In this document: piece by piece, positions 33,817-45,050 of the stretch
Layout of the letters: each line of letters begins with the position of its first letter
How positions within the stretch are numbered: the stretch's first letter is position 1
Source of the DNA: Planoprotostelium fungivorum
Lineage: Eukaryota > Evosea > Variosea > Cavosteliida > Cavosteliaceae
Length of the DNA: 64,000 nucleotides
Direction of reading: 5' to 3'
Assembly (NCBI GenBank): GCA_003024175.1
Contig: MDYQ01000034.1
Coordinates: forward strand, 1 to 64,000
Made by a program: the position numbers and the translations under genes
The notes under the pieces: generated by a model
Told to the model about the DNA's origin: nothing
Seen by the model: only the letters and a program-made list of their open reading frames with translations
The model's database searches: none

Positions 33817-36419
33817 TTACTTCCTGGCTCTCTTATTGGCATTGATGCTCCTCTCTCCCGTGTAAGGTTTGTCTTGGCTTCTGACATCCCTGACGCTTCC
33901 CTTTCTCCTGCTGACAGCCTTCTCAAACTTGTTCCTCAGCTTCGTCCTCGAATGCGTGTTGTCTCTCGGTCGAGATCTCGTCAGACCTCGGTTACCCTCG
34001 ATCGCCTTCGTCAGGCCCCTCTTGAAGGTCTGGATGACGTCATCACACGTCACGCCACCTCATCACCCACCTCTGCCTCTTCGTCGTATTCACCATCGTT
34101 ACCGGCGTGCTGGTAGTACTCGTCTTCTTCTTCGTCTTGCATTCCCTTGCTGGCCAGGAGTTCCTTCAGACTTCGCTTCTGTGCGGTCTTTCTGACGTCT
34201 TCTTCTGGTTCTTCCACCTTCTTCTTGGCCATACCAATGAACTTGTCGAAGCTCTATCGATTCAGGTCAGTTCCTCATCGTCCACATCATGGTGATGATC
34301 GTGTGACATGTTGATCGATGATGATGTGATGGAACATGGATGAGAGTGTAGAATGACTGACTCCGATTCCATCTTCCAATCTCGTCTGTTCCATCTTCTT
34401 TAGGGCCTTGTCTCTGGCGGCCTTCTTGATGCGGCTGTCCACACGCTTGAAGTTGTCTTCCTCGTATCGATCGATCTCGTCCAATTCTCTGCTCACATCA
34501 CCCGCTATAGCTCCAATGTTGGCTTCCTGTATGACATCTCAATACACGGTGCGATATCTCTGTACACGGTATGACATCATGATGTGACGTCTCACCTCTA
34601 CTGGCATGTCTGACAAACCTTGTCGGATCTCCTTCATGATGCTAGTTCGGTTGATTCTGTCCAATTGTCTCCTCTCTTGGTTGGCCTTACCAGCTCCTAC
34701 ACATCGTCAGCTTCTCCTTCATGACATCTCACGATCATAACACGATATCACGAGGGATTGTAGATGACTCACTGTCATTGCTGTCCATGTAATATTGTGG
34801 AATGACTTGAGGGGCTCTGTAGACTGCATCCTTCTCCCCTTCTTCTTCCTCTTCTATTCCACGTGAGAAAAATAAAAGAGAATAAAACGTCTTCACCTTC
34901 TTCTTCTTCTCCCTCCATGTCCGCCACGTTAGGCTTGAATCTTCTCGGGTCATTCTTCACTATCGTTTTGTCAATCTTTTTGAATTCGTGATGTCTTCTC
35001 GGTAGAGAGAGTTTGTCTTTTCCTCTCTTTGTCTATCGAAAGAGAAAGTGATGAACTCACGTGATTGGACGGAACCAGCAGAAGACATCTTGAGAAGCTT
35101 ATCGACTTGGTATTTGATCTTTGCGTCCAATGGTTTGGCCTTCTCCAACAGAGTTCTCACTTTGATCAACTGCGGGATGACTGGGTGGTCTTGTACCGAT
35201 TTACCTTCTGCCTTGAGTAACATGTAGAAGCAGATCTGTGTGCTGTAGGACAGGAGCAAGTGAAGTTTGACATCCAAGAGAGAGACTCCAGAGGATGTGG
35301 GCAGACCACCCTTCGAAACCCTATCGTTTCGTTATTTTTTACAGACAATAGAAGAGAGATAAGTAGGATGAAGAGAAGGTGGCTCACTTTTCCAATATCG
35401 GTTGTAAGTTCTCGTTGATCTCGTCGATGTTCTGTTCACATCCTTCAGTTTGAAGAAAAAGATGATGCATGCCTACCATCTTGAAGTCTTCGAGGAATTC
35501 GAGCAGCTCGGGCGATTCTCTCTTGATGATTTGCATCTTTTGGTCGGTTGTGAGACCGCTCAGATCTTTTTGGATCGTCTCAGCCCTTTTATCTCTCAGT
35601 CTATCTTCATCAAGAACATACTTGACGTATCATCGTAGACCATGATGAAAGGTCGATGATGATGATCATGTGATGCACTCGACTCACTCTTCTAAGCCTA
35701 TGGCTTGTAAACCTTTGTTAAACTTCTCCAGAACACTCTCATCGCTGTCTGCAGATCGGCTGCTCTTTTTTCCTTTGCCCTTCAGCTGGCTGGCAAAACT
35801 GTCATCGCCGAAATCTTCCTCAGACATAGCCTTCGCTCTGCTCTTTTCTAATCTTCTCAACTCGTCCAACTCTTCTTCTCCTTCCATCATGTCAGTTTCA
35901 CGTGATGATATATGGACGATGAAGTGATGAGGCGTACCTGCTTCTTCCTCATCAGAAGAACCCACGGCGTCGGAGCCATCATCGTTATAGAAATCCTCTT
36001 CTCTCTTTCCGAGCAGACCTCCATCATCTCCATCGTCTTCATCGTCATCATCTTCCTCTTCTTCCTCTTCCACGGGTTGTCTCTTGTTGTTCTTTCCTTT
36101 CGGTCTAACGTCTTCCTCTTCTTCCTCTTCTTCTTCCTCGACAAATGAGCGACCCACACGGAGTGGCATGAACTCGATCTCTTCGTCTTCAGTTGGAGCC
36201 TCTCTTCTCACCGCCTTGACGATCTCGTTTGTCTTCTTTCGCAGGACTGTTTGACAATGTCATAAATCGATGTAGGATATGGTTGTTCTCACATTTATCT
36301 CCCTTGCTGAAGACTCCATCTTGATCGTCTCCACCACGCGAGCCTGATTTCTTTTGTGTGGTCATGCGGCGTTGAACCGCATTGAACTTTTGTGTTCTGT
36401 CACTCTTGTTGTTCACCAT
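33817..36419 (-). CDS. SAS10/UTP3 small-subunit processome factor
   Basis: Starts MVNNKSDRTQKFNAVQRRMT. Long acidic tracts follow (VEEEEEEEEEDVRPKGKNN, VEEEEEEDDDDEDDGDD). The Sas10/Utp3/C1D domain is visible as KLHLLLSYSTQICFYMLLKA and HPVIPQLIKVRTLLEKAKPL with IKYQVDKLLKM. The basic C-terminal Sas10 domain closes the protein: RGLTKAIEGNRGLTRSRPRD, then TKLRNKFEKAVSRRKGSVRD, ending GERSINANKRARK. This is the plan of Utp3/Sas10, a component of the U3-containing SSU processome in the nucleolus. About a dozen short introns were placed. It lies near CEBPZ, another nucleolar factor, but is separated from it by the ligase gene, so no co-regulation can be claimed. Confidence 0.9.
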
Positions 36420-36900
36420 CCTCTTCTGTCCACCCGATGTGATGATGCCCCTCGAAATCTGAGAAAATTGCAAGACTCGCGTTGTAGAATCACAAAAAAG
36501 CTGTGCATCAAGTTGTAGTTCAACTCTAAATTGTCACAAAACTTAACCATTTCGGTTCAATCCTCATTCTTGTGGCATTGTGATGATTGAACGCGTTAAT
36601 CCTTCTGGTATCTCATACATCGATCGCGGCCTTGTCTACGAATCATTCTGCGTTGTCAGAAAATCCTCCTCGTATAATATTCTATTCTTAGACGTCCCAA
36701 AATGCTGCACCTCTGCGATCGTTCACGGTGAGCGTGCGCTGGTGTTGTCTTTGTGAGGCGATGGAGGCTCAGAAAACAAAATTGAAATTTTCGGGCTGTT
36801 GACGTGGAAGGATAATTACACACGTGTCCACGTTACTTACCGCGACAGCCCCCGCGTCCCTGATTGCATCATCTTAGATCAGCCACACACAACCACAGGC
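36420..36900. promoter_or_regulatory. Divergent intergenic region between SAS10 and OST1
   Basis: About 480 bp between divergent starts; it must hold both promoters. No convincing exon or repeat was seen. Confidence 0.5.
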
Positions 36901-38758
36901 ATGAGGTGCTCTTCTATCTTATCGCCCTAACCTACCCAATATTGTTCGATACACTTGAGGTCTCGGTATGTGTGTCTGATTCCATTATCAGGTCCACATC
37001 GCTTCTCCTTGGTCTCATCCTTTTCTCGAGCGCCCTAATTGTGGCTGCCGCAGACTACGATACATTCACAAACTCTAAAATCAAGAGAAGAATCGAGGCT
37101 TCTACTGCAACAGTGAAACACACCCTTGCCATAGACTACAAGGGTAAGTTCTAACGGAGTGTCTTCTCAACTCTGTCTGATTGCAAATAGGAAATGGTAA
37201 CAAATACCACCTCACACTCTTGAACCCAAGCAAGGTGAGAAAACAGAGAATTTGGATGGTTTAGACGAATATGGAGAATCAAATGCGAGTGAGGAGATGA
37301 TTGAAAATGACAATCGAAACAGGTCGCATACTTGAACGTCACCACCAACCTTGGACAAGAACTGAAAACAACATACAACGGTGAGCACACCACCAACGGT
37401 TTAACGTGAGTCGTACATCCCACCTGTCCATCCTGACGTGTCTCATCAGCTACGGAAGCTACCTCGTAGAGCTCCCCTCCGGCGACTCTGGAAAGCTCAA
37501 GGTCCGTTCACATCACATCTCATGATTTACCATATCAGGTCATCGCTATCTACAGCCACGTACTCAGACCTTTCCCCGAGAAGATCGCCCAGAACGAGAA
37601 GCAACTCGTCATCTTTGAGGACAACCACTACATCGTCTCTCCCTACGAGACGACCGAGCAGACCACCACCATCGATCTCTCATCCGATCGCATCGAGAGC
37701 AAGTCCGAGAAGAGTCCCACTTCTGCCAACGGAAAGAGAATCACGTACGGTGCTTACAACAACATCAAGCCCTTTTCTTCTTCTCCTCTGAAGGTGAACA
37801 CTTCTAAACCATTTCTCCTCACTTGACCATTTCTCTCCTCTGCCCTGGTTCTCACTCGATACAGGTCCACTTTGAGAACAATGCTCCCTTCTTAACCGTG
37901 AAGAAATATTTACGTCTCGTTGAGATCTCACACTGGGGTAACATTGCCATCGAGGATTCCTTTGATATCACACACACGGGAGCAAAATTGAAGACCAACT
38001 TCAACCGTGCCGAGTACCAGAGAAACCAGAACGGAGCCCCCGCCCACATTGCAAAGATGAAGGAGTACCTTCCTAACGGAGCTGTCGACGTTTACTACCG
38101 TGACAACATCGGTAACATCTCGACTTCCAACTTCAACGAGAACGCAAAGCCACCCACCCTCGAGTTCCAGCCTCGCACCATGTTGTTTGGTGGATGGAGA
38201 ATTCAATTCGAGAACGGCTACAACCTGCCATCGGACAAGTACCTCTTCAGAGACAACCAGGACTCTTCCCGCTACGTACTGAACGTACCCTTTGTTGCCC
38301 AATTGGAGGATGCAGTGTACGACGAGGTAGAGATCAAGTTCATCTTACCCGAGGGCGTAAAGTGAGTTCTCTGCGATATCTACGATCCGTCTACAACGAG
38401 ACTGATCCCTTTCCAGGAAGGCTGAGATCAGCACACCGTTCTCTCTGGACAGTGAGACCATTGGAAAGCACTACACTTACCTCGACACTTCCGGTAGAAC
38501 CACCATCACCATCACAAAGAGAAACGTGGTGGCTGACTACAACACCAAGCCCTTCCAAGTGTCTTACCACTTCTCTCGCTCTTCTCTACTTCAAGAGCCC
38601 ATCCTCTTAATCTCCACGTGGTTCAGTTTCTTTGTCTTTGTCATGGTTCTCTCCAGATTCCAGTTCCGCATCGGGGTGAGATGAGACGCAGATGAGATGA
38701 TGAGCTGAAGGTGTGACAGAAACCCGTGGTTGTTGTTCCTCCCCCCGCTGCCAAGTAG
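36901..38758 (+). CDS. ost1: Ribophorin I / OST1, oligosaccharyltransferase subunit
   Basis: The first codons MR are split by a long intron (about 36906-36991), and the spliced signal peptide reads TSLLLGLILFSSALIVAAAD. The luminal domain includes SKIKRRIEASTATVKHTLAI, VAYLNVTTNLGQELK, VIAIYSHVLRPFPEKI, VHFENNAPFLTVKKYLRLVE, ISHWGNIAIEDSFDITHTGA, LFGGWRIQFENGYNLPSDKY and FVAQLEDAVYDEVEIKFILP. Near the end are a single transmembrane helix (ILLISTWFSFFVFVMVLSRF) and a short cytosolic tail VVVPPAAK. Motif order and length match Ost1, a subunit of the ER N-glycosylation complex. The signal-peptide intron supports the chosen start. One intron (about 38365-38414) carries the half site CTACAACGAG. 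Confidence 0.95.
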
Positions 38759-39374
38759 GCAATGGAATAAATGATAAATTCATGTTACCATCTGCTTCTT
38801 CTGTTGGACATTGTGTTTTGACCCACTGATGCTCTACCTGAGAATGAGCAGAGGAGATCAGATGAAAACAGGAGTTGCTCAGTTGGGAGAGTTGATGAGA
38901 CTGTTGTGTATGCAATGCTGTCATTCTCTTTTGTGTGGGGACAAGAATCACCCAACATCAGAACAACAGAAATAAGATGGAGTTGGTCAGACTCCTCTAC
39001 CTCCTCACTCCTTGCTTATCCTTCCACATCCAAGCAGTTATAAACCACTGATTCAACCTGGTGTCAGACAAGACATCAGCTTAATTGAGAGGTCAATTGG
39101 AAAGATTGACTGCAACATACATGTTCAAACTTTTTTGAACAAACATTATGGAAGAAAAATAATGCTTTTATTCTTCAATGATGCTGAAAAAAACAGAAAT
39201 TCTGAAAAAAACCAGGCTATCTACAAATGCACTAAAACTATCTTTATTGGATTTTGTCAGATTTTTATTCCATTTTGGCATGCCCAGCTGACACTAAGAC
39301 CTTTGGTTGATCCTTGAACAGAAAAAAAGAGGAAAACCAATAACTGAAGAGTATGCATTCATATAGACACATAT

Positions 39375-39494
39375 GCCAAAATAGGAGAAAAGTCAGACAG
39401 GTAATGACTAAGTGACTTGTGCATGATGTGCAGTTATGCACATCATCATAAGTCATCTGAGGAATGGAATGTCTGACTTTTCTCCTATTTTGGC
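39375..39494. mobile_element. 120-bp MITE-like hairpin with 25-bp terminal inverted repeats
   Basis: The first 25 bp (beginning GCCAAAATAGGAG) are repeated perfectly and inverted at the other end (ending CTCCTATTTTGGC). The interior is also nearly self-complementary around GATGTGCAGTTATGCACATC, so a strand can fold into one long hairpin. No protein is encoded. No clear target-site duplication is visible. It fits a non-autonomous DNA transposon (MITE), but the superfamily cannot be assigned from the ends alone. Confidence 0.75.
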
Positions 39495-39665
39495 GGAATC
39501 AGAGCATCTGGAGCATCTGACTGAGTCAGGATGATGTGGGTTGGAAGCGGTCTGACCTCCTGGTTCCACAGAGTCCCAACAGTTATGACCAGAGGGGCAT
39601 GTCTAATCTTAGGGAGGGTAGCAGGTCAGTTTTCACACTTTTTCCAGGTAGAAAGACACATGGCC

Positions 39666-40883
39666 TACACTGTGGTGTAATCCATTCTTTTGTCTGGACG
39701 TTCATATCAGAGTAAAGTGAGAATTACGCTAAATATTAGTGTATGTATGCTAAATATTGGCGTAATATGCACTTTGATCAAGTTGGGCATCGTTTTCGTG
39801 ACCAGTGTGATATACCATTGGAATCAGCGCGTCTCAGAGAGTCAGGATCAGGTCAGTTCAAATCGGTCTGATACCAAATGTATGCATGAGAAACAGGGTC
39901 ACGTCTGACCTTAGGGATGGTGTCAGATCGAATCTGACACCATGACCATGTAGAACAACACCTGGCCTACCCAGGAGTGGTATCTGTTTCCACCTCCGAC
40001 CGTTTGCATCAGAGATGAGTGCAAATTACGCTAAGGTCTAGCGTCCGTACGCTAAGGCTTAGCGTACAAATGGCTTTATCTCAGCTGGGAACGACTTCTA
40101 CCACTTTTCTCTTTCACCGTTGTAATCAGCGCATCTGTCCGAGTCAGAATGATGTATGCTGGGGTGTCTGACCCCCACTTGCCCAAGTGGTGAAATGGCT
40201 GCATTGTTGCACTCTGATGGAAAAAATTGGTCATGGGTGTTGACTCTCACAGAATCTGTTTTCGTCTAATTCTTNACACGGTGGTGCCATCCATTTTTTC
40301 GTCCGGACGTTCATATCAGAGTAAAGTGAGAATTACACTAAATATTAGCGTATGTACACTAAATATTAGCGTAATATGCACTTTACTCAAGTTGGGCATC
40401 GTTTTCGTGACCAGTGTGATATACCATTGGAATCAGCGCATCTCAGAGAGTCAGGATCAGGTCAGTTCAAATCGGTCTGATACCAAATGTATGCATGAGA
40501 AACAGGGTCACGCCTGACCTTAGGGATGGTGTCAGGTCAAGTCTGACACCATGACCATGTAGAACAACACCTGGCCTACCCAGGAGTGGTATCTGTTTCC
40601 ACCTCCGACCGTTTGCATCAGAGATGAGTGCAAATTACGCTAAGGTCTAGCGTCCGTACGCTAAGGCTTAGCGTACAAATGGCTTTATCTCAGCTGGGAA
40701 CGACTTTTACCACTTTTCTCTTTCACCGTTGGAATCAGCGCATCTGTCCGAGTCAGAATGATGTATGCTGGGGTGTCTGACCCCCACTTGCCCAAGTGGT
40801 GAAATGGCTGCATTGTTGCACTCTGATGGAAAAAATTGGTCATGGGTGTTGACTCTCACAGAATCTGTTTTCGTCTAATTCTT
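39666..40883. repeat. 609-bp tandem duplication made of diverged ~300-bp monomers
   Basis: Two copies, 39666-40274 and 40275-40883, match at over 95 percent by eye, with a fixed offset of 609. Each copy contains two diverged submonomers of about 300 bp. Both submonomers carry a palindrome pair (GCTAAATATTAG-type in one, CGCTAAGGCTTAGCG in the other), then a GGAATCAGCGCATCT-type block and GTCTGAC words. A partial older monomer precedes the array at about 39492-39690. This is a small satellite with a higher-order repeat. The N at 40275 is exactly at the junction between the two copies. Confidence 0.85.
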
Positions 40884-41141
40884 TGCCAGTTGTCACAACA
40901 ACTCATCAGGGTCACTAAGTGGTGTGGGTCATTCTGTGGAGGGTTGCAGTCATACAAGTCAGTTGAGATATATCCTTCCAGTATCCATCTCTGGAGGCTT
41001 GGCTGCTGTGGCAGTGGTAGCGGGCTTTGTCTTAAAAGCAAAACAACTACTATTGATACACCAAGAGAATAAAAGAAGGAATTTCCACGTCTACATGACT
41101 AACTTTTCATGCACGATCATCGCATCACCATCTTCTCTTTA

Positions 41142-42423
41142 TCATTTCACTTCCGTCTCTTCCTTCTCTGTCGTACCTTCTACGTTCTCCCTGACAACAG
41201 GTGCGTTGAGAGGTTCGAAGAGGTCGTCCATCTTGGACACGTCCACGTACTTTGTGATCATCTTCCGCATCTGTAGAGTCGGCTGCACTCCCTTTCCTCT
41301 CATCTCTTCTATTGTGTCCACCAGCCACTGTACTTCCTTCTCCTTCGCAGCACATTTGAGGACTGCCGTGTATGCCGCAGAGTCCAAGCGAGCACCCGAC
41401 TCTCTCATCTCCTTGATGAGAGATCTCGCTCGTTTCATATCGACGTTCGTGAAGTATCGAATCATCTGCGTGTAGATGGACACGTTGGCCTTCAGTCCTT
41501 CTTCCTTGAGCTGCTTGAAATTCTCTTCCACCTGCGTCGATCAGCCGCAGGATCGAATGGCTTTCACCTTGTCGGTCTTTTTCAAGTGGGCGTAGAATTT
41601 GATGACTCGGGAGTAAGTGATGGCGTCTGGACTCAAGTTCATCTTTCTCATGCCTTGCAGCCACTTTTCGACGCCGGATTCGTCCTGATTTTCGAGTGAG
41701 AATGGATGTCGATGGGGTTGGGTCACCTCCAGTACGGCGTAATATCCTATGATGTTGACGAACGTGACCTGTTTGGGATGAGCGTTTGAGATGATCATTT
41801 GAAATTTGAAATGAGATCATTCGATGGGATGGTGATGTGAATCGATCGTGGCGGATGAGACGGAAGATCGACCTGATCTGCGAGAACCTCGTTGTCTCTC
41901 ATGTTTCTCATCCAATATTCGATCATCTTGTTGTTCCTCTGTTTGACGGCAAGCGTGATCAACTCGTTGTATGTTTTGATGGAAGGCGTGTGACCTGCTC
42001 TATGCATCTCGTTGACCAACGCCTGAGATGAATCAGATCAACGATTACGCAGATCGATCTCACCTTCAGTTTCTCTTGACTTTGTAAGGCTTCAAGCAAA
42101 TTCATGAAATCTTCGTATGTTCGTCTCTTCGATTTTAATATCTGAACCATGTCAATCGGGAGGGGAAGATGAGCCATCACCTTCGATATGTCAATGTTAC
42201 TCGATGTGTGACTCTCTTTGGGTGTATTCTCTGTTGTGACATTCTCTGTTGTCGCACTCTCTGTTGTTGCACTCTCTGTTGTGACAGTGGACGTCTCAGT
42301 TGAGAAAGGTCTTGGAATGTTGAATGATCTCACGATGCTTCTATTCACTGGCATGTTATGAGACAGTGTTGCGATTCTGACGGGATTTCTCCTGAGAGAA
42401 CGAAAGAGTATAGATGACATCAT
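41142..42423 (-). CDS. Pentatricopeptide-repeat protein, probably mitochondrial
   Basis: The N-terminus MMSSILFRSLRRNPVRIATL is rich in Arg/Ser and lacks acidic residues, as in mitochondrial presequences. It is followed by a TTESATTESATTENVTTEN low-complexity stretch. PPR motifs follow: GHTPSIKTYNELITLAVKQR, NLSPDAITYSRVIKFYAHLK, GLKANVSIYTQMIRYFTNVD, and GARLDSAAYTAVLKCAAKEK with KGVQPTLQMRKMITKYVDV. The C-terminus is acidic (EGTTEKEETEVK). About four introns. PPR proteins bind organellar RNA; the specific target cannot be told. Its ATG abuts sequence of the divergent F-box/ankyrin gene, with about 110 bp between the two starts. Confidence 0.85.
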
Positions 42424-42533
42424 GGCCCAAGTCTGTGATCACATCGGAGGAACTCGTCGCGTTGTAAAGGATTCCAAGTTTCACTATTTTGAATGAATTT
42501 CACAAAGACCATCGCAAAGACGGCTTCCACGCC

Positions 42534-43668
42534 ATGATGAGCGAGTGCTATCTCCCTCTGGATGTTCAACGCATCATCATTCATATGCTCGTTGTCAACG
42601 ATAACTACACCATCGATAAGCTGTCGTAAGCATTGCGATTATGATCCATCTGATGTGTGAAAGGTGGCCAGCGGTTCGTCAGGTTTGTCAAGAATGGAAG
42701 TTTGAGGCCGACAGAGTGATCGTATCATTCGATTCATCGGCACTGATTCCAATAGATCCTCTCCGATCCCATCCACATGACAAATAGTTTCGCTCTTGAT
42801 ATGGCCGTACAGAGTCAATCGAGAGAATCCGTTCGTTACGTACTCGATCTGTGTCGTGGTAACAGTCAGTATCACATTCCCGTCTTGTTGGCCTCTCAAC
42901 TCGGAGACGCCAAGATCTTAGAGATGCTCATCGCCGAGCCGAATGTTCGTCTTCACATGATTGGGTGGGTCATCTCGAAATTTTTATCCTAAGAATCAAA
43001 CAGTAATTCAGCCATACAGAAAGCGTCCGAAGCAGGGAAGACGGAATGTGTTGAGATCTTGTTGAGGCATTCCGATGTTGATCCATCAGACGACCACAAC
43101 TCATGCATCCGCCTCGCTTCTTTCGGAGGACACAGCGAAGTGATCCTCTCAAATGCGATGAAGACATTGATGAACTTCAGATTGTGGAGCTGCTCTTGAA
43201 GGACAGCCGAGTGAACCCTGGAGCAGTGAGTAACACTGCACTACAATTGGCATCGTACGAAGGACACGAGAGGGTGACGTTGGATGAGATTACGATCGTT
43301 GATGATGGCAGGTTGTCCAATTGTTGTTGGCCCATCGCATGACGGACGCATCAGATCGAGATAATCTGGCCATTCAACACGCTTCGCTTAGAGGTCATAA
43401 TGGGGTGAGAAGTACATAAGAGCCTCGTTGAATATTGCATGATGATCACGATCGTCATCGATCATCGTGAGCATTGTGTTGAAGACATGAACAGATTGTC
43501 AAGAGGCTGCTGTGTGATCCGTCAGTCGATCCAGCAGATCAAGACAATTTAGCTCTGAGACTGGCACTGAGAAATGGACACCAAAAGGTAGTAGACACAT
43601 TGTTGGCGGACGAGAGAGTATCTGCGAAAGAAAGCGCCAGAGGGGCCATGTTCAACCGACGAAAATGA
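42534..43668 (+). CDS. F-box plus ankyrin-repeat protein
   Basis: The first exon MMSECYLPLDVQRIIIHMLV, spliced to WPAVRQVCQEWKFEAD, has the pattern of an F-box (LP--V---I---L...W--VR-VC--W). An intron of about 44 nt then leads to at least four ankyrin-like repeats: SFALDMAVQSQSRESVRYVL, IPVLLASQLGDAKILEMLIA, ASEAGKTECVEILLRHSDVD, TALQLASYEGHERV and NLAIQHASLRGHNG, then LALRLALRNGHQKVVDTLLA. It ends RGAMFNRRK. F-box proteins recruit substrates to SCF ubiquitin ligases, with ankyrins as the binding surface. The F-box call is moderate; the ankyrin call is firm. Confidence 0.78.
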
Positions 43669-43747
43669 CGGCCAAATCGATGTGTCCTCAGTTGTAGCCT
43701 CGGCGGAGTAAACAGTTGTAGATTATGACGTGAAGTTTTTTATCGCT

Positions 43748-44931
43748 TTACATCTTAGCTCTGCCCAAGTGAGAAGCGCTGTTACGGCTGACGGTAGCCT
43801 CGATGAGACCACTGGGACCATCATACGTGTGGAACACCTTTCCATCGTCAACATCATGATGCATCGAACATGATGTTCCTACCTCGTTGTTGTTGGGGAC
43901 GTTCGTCTTAAAGTTCTTGAAGTCACACAAGTAGTAGTGAACGTTAGGGAGCGAGAAAGAGATGGTCTCCACCTCGGGAATCGTGTTCAGCACCTGATCT
44001 CATCAGCTCCATCATGGAACGAGATCGCATCACCTTCTGTGCGGTCTGGTACAGTGTCTGTTGGACGGAAGGACTGTAAGTTCCCCCCTCGATGTTACCA
44101 GCAAAGGTGGACAGTGCGATCTCCTTCACTTTCTCTTGGATGCTGGAGAAGGCCGTGCGGCTGAATCGGTTGAACGTGTACTCGCACTTCATCTTCGTGG
44201 CGAAGACGCGATCGCGTGTCTCTGTGATGGACATGTGAGATGATTGGAAATGGAGGATGTAGATGATGGCACCTGGGAGGGTCGTGTATTCGTCTCGGAT
44301 GAAGCCTTCGAATCCAGATTGTGTTGTCTTGAGGATCTCGAGATCTCTGAAGCCGGCGGATAATGATGGTGTTCCATTTCGTGGCATTCTAAGCTTGACG
44401 ATGCGAATACCACCGCTGCCCTTCTCGAAGGCGTGATCGTGCTCTTTTCCACTGACTCGGATTCTGTCCCAAGGGTGCTCTTCTACCTTGAGATTTACGG
44501 CTGAGAGAGGATCAGATGGTGTCGTCTCTCATCAATCTCACCAGAGATGTGCTTGTGTCGAGCGAGGAAATCGTTCGCAACCTGAAGGCACCATTGCTGT
44601 CATACATTTTAGAGGATGTGGATTACTGTGTGTCTCACCTCCAACGGTTCGATAGGGTGGAGTTTTGCGAGGGCGAAGAGGGTGTTCTTCTGTGTGTCCG
44701 TCGCAACGATCGTAGAGTTGTCTCCTTGAGTGTAGCTGATCTCAAATGCACCTTCTAGAAGGATACGAACACGTAATTCCTGCCTCATCAGATGGAAATC
44801 ACATTCTCCTCTTTCACCTTGACTTCGTGCTTTGGTCCATCGCGAACAACACGGAGGAACTTGACATTGTTCTTTCCGTATCTCTGCTTGGTTAACTCGA
44901 AACCTGTGCTCTCTCTCTTCGTCTCTGGCAT
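43748..44931 (-). CDS. Urate oxidase (uricase)
   Basis: Exons placed by splice phase give a full-length uricase of about 300 residues. MPETKRESTGFELTKQRYGK is followed by NNVKFLRVV, LRVRILLEGAFEISY, TQGDNSTIVATDTQKNTLFA, LKTTQSGFEGFIRDEYTTLP, EGGTYSPSVQQTLYQ and PEVETISFSLPNVHYYLCDF. It ends SHLGRAKM. Catalytic residues of the family are present: the Lys of RYGK, the Thr of VATDT and the His of LPNVHY. The last three residues, AKM, are a weak PTS1-like signal and suggest peroxisomal import. The enzyme oxidises urate to 5-hydroxyisourate. A 38-nt intron (GTGAAAG...GGCAG) within HEVK/ELRV is needed to keep frame. Confidence 0.93.
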
Positions 44932-45050
44932 GGTGATCTTGACTTTGTAAACGCCTGTGTGATCAGAGGTCAAAAAATGGAAAATTCACTTTTCGTGTCA
45001 CGAGAACCGCACATGCACGCCACTGGCATGATGGTGACGATGTATGTTCT

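Larger units (their letters stand above)
38759..41141. repeat. Gene-poor repeat island
   Basis: About 2.4 kb between OST1 and the PPR gene with no secure gene. The base pattern differs from the coding neighbours: many GTCTGAC/GTCAGAC words and few intron-like signals. It contains a 120-bp hairpin element (39375-39494), a 609-bp tandem duplication (39666-40883) and a single unresolved base N at 40275. Open frames in it are repeated with the unit and do not look like proteins. Confidence 0.75.

Noticed and set aside
41125-41820. Minus-strand open frame of 231 codons
   Set aside because: It is a shifted frame of the PPR gene; the PPR motifs are in another frame.
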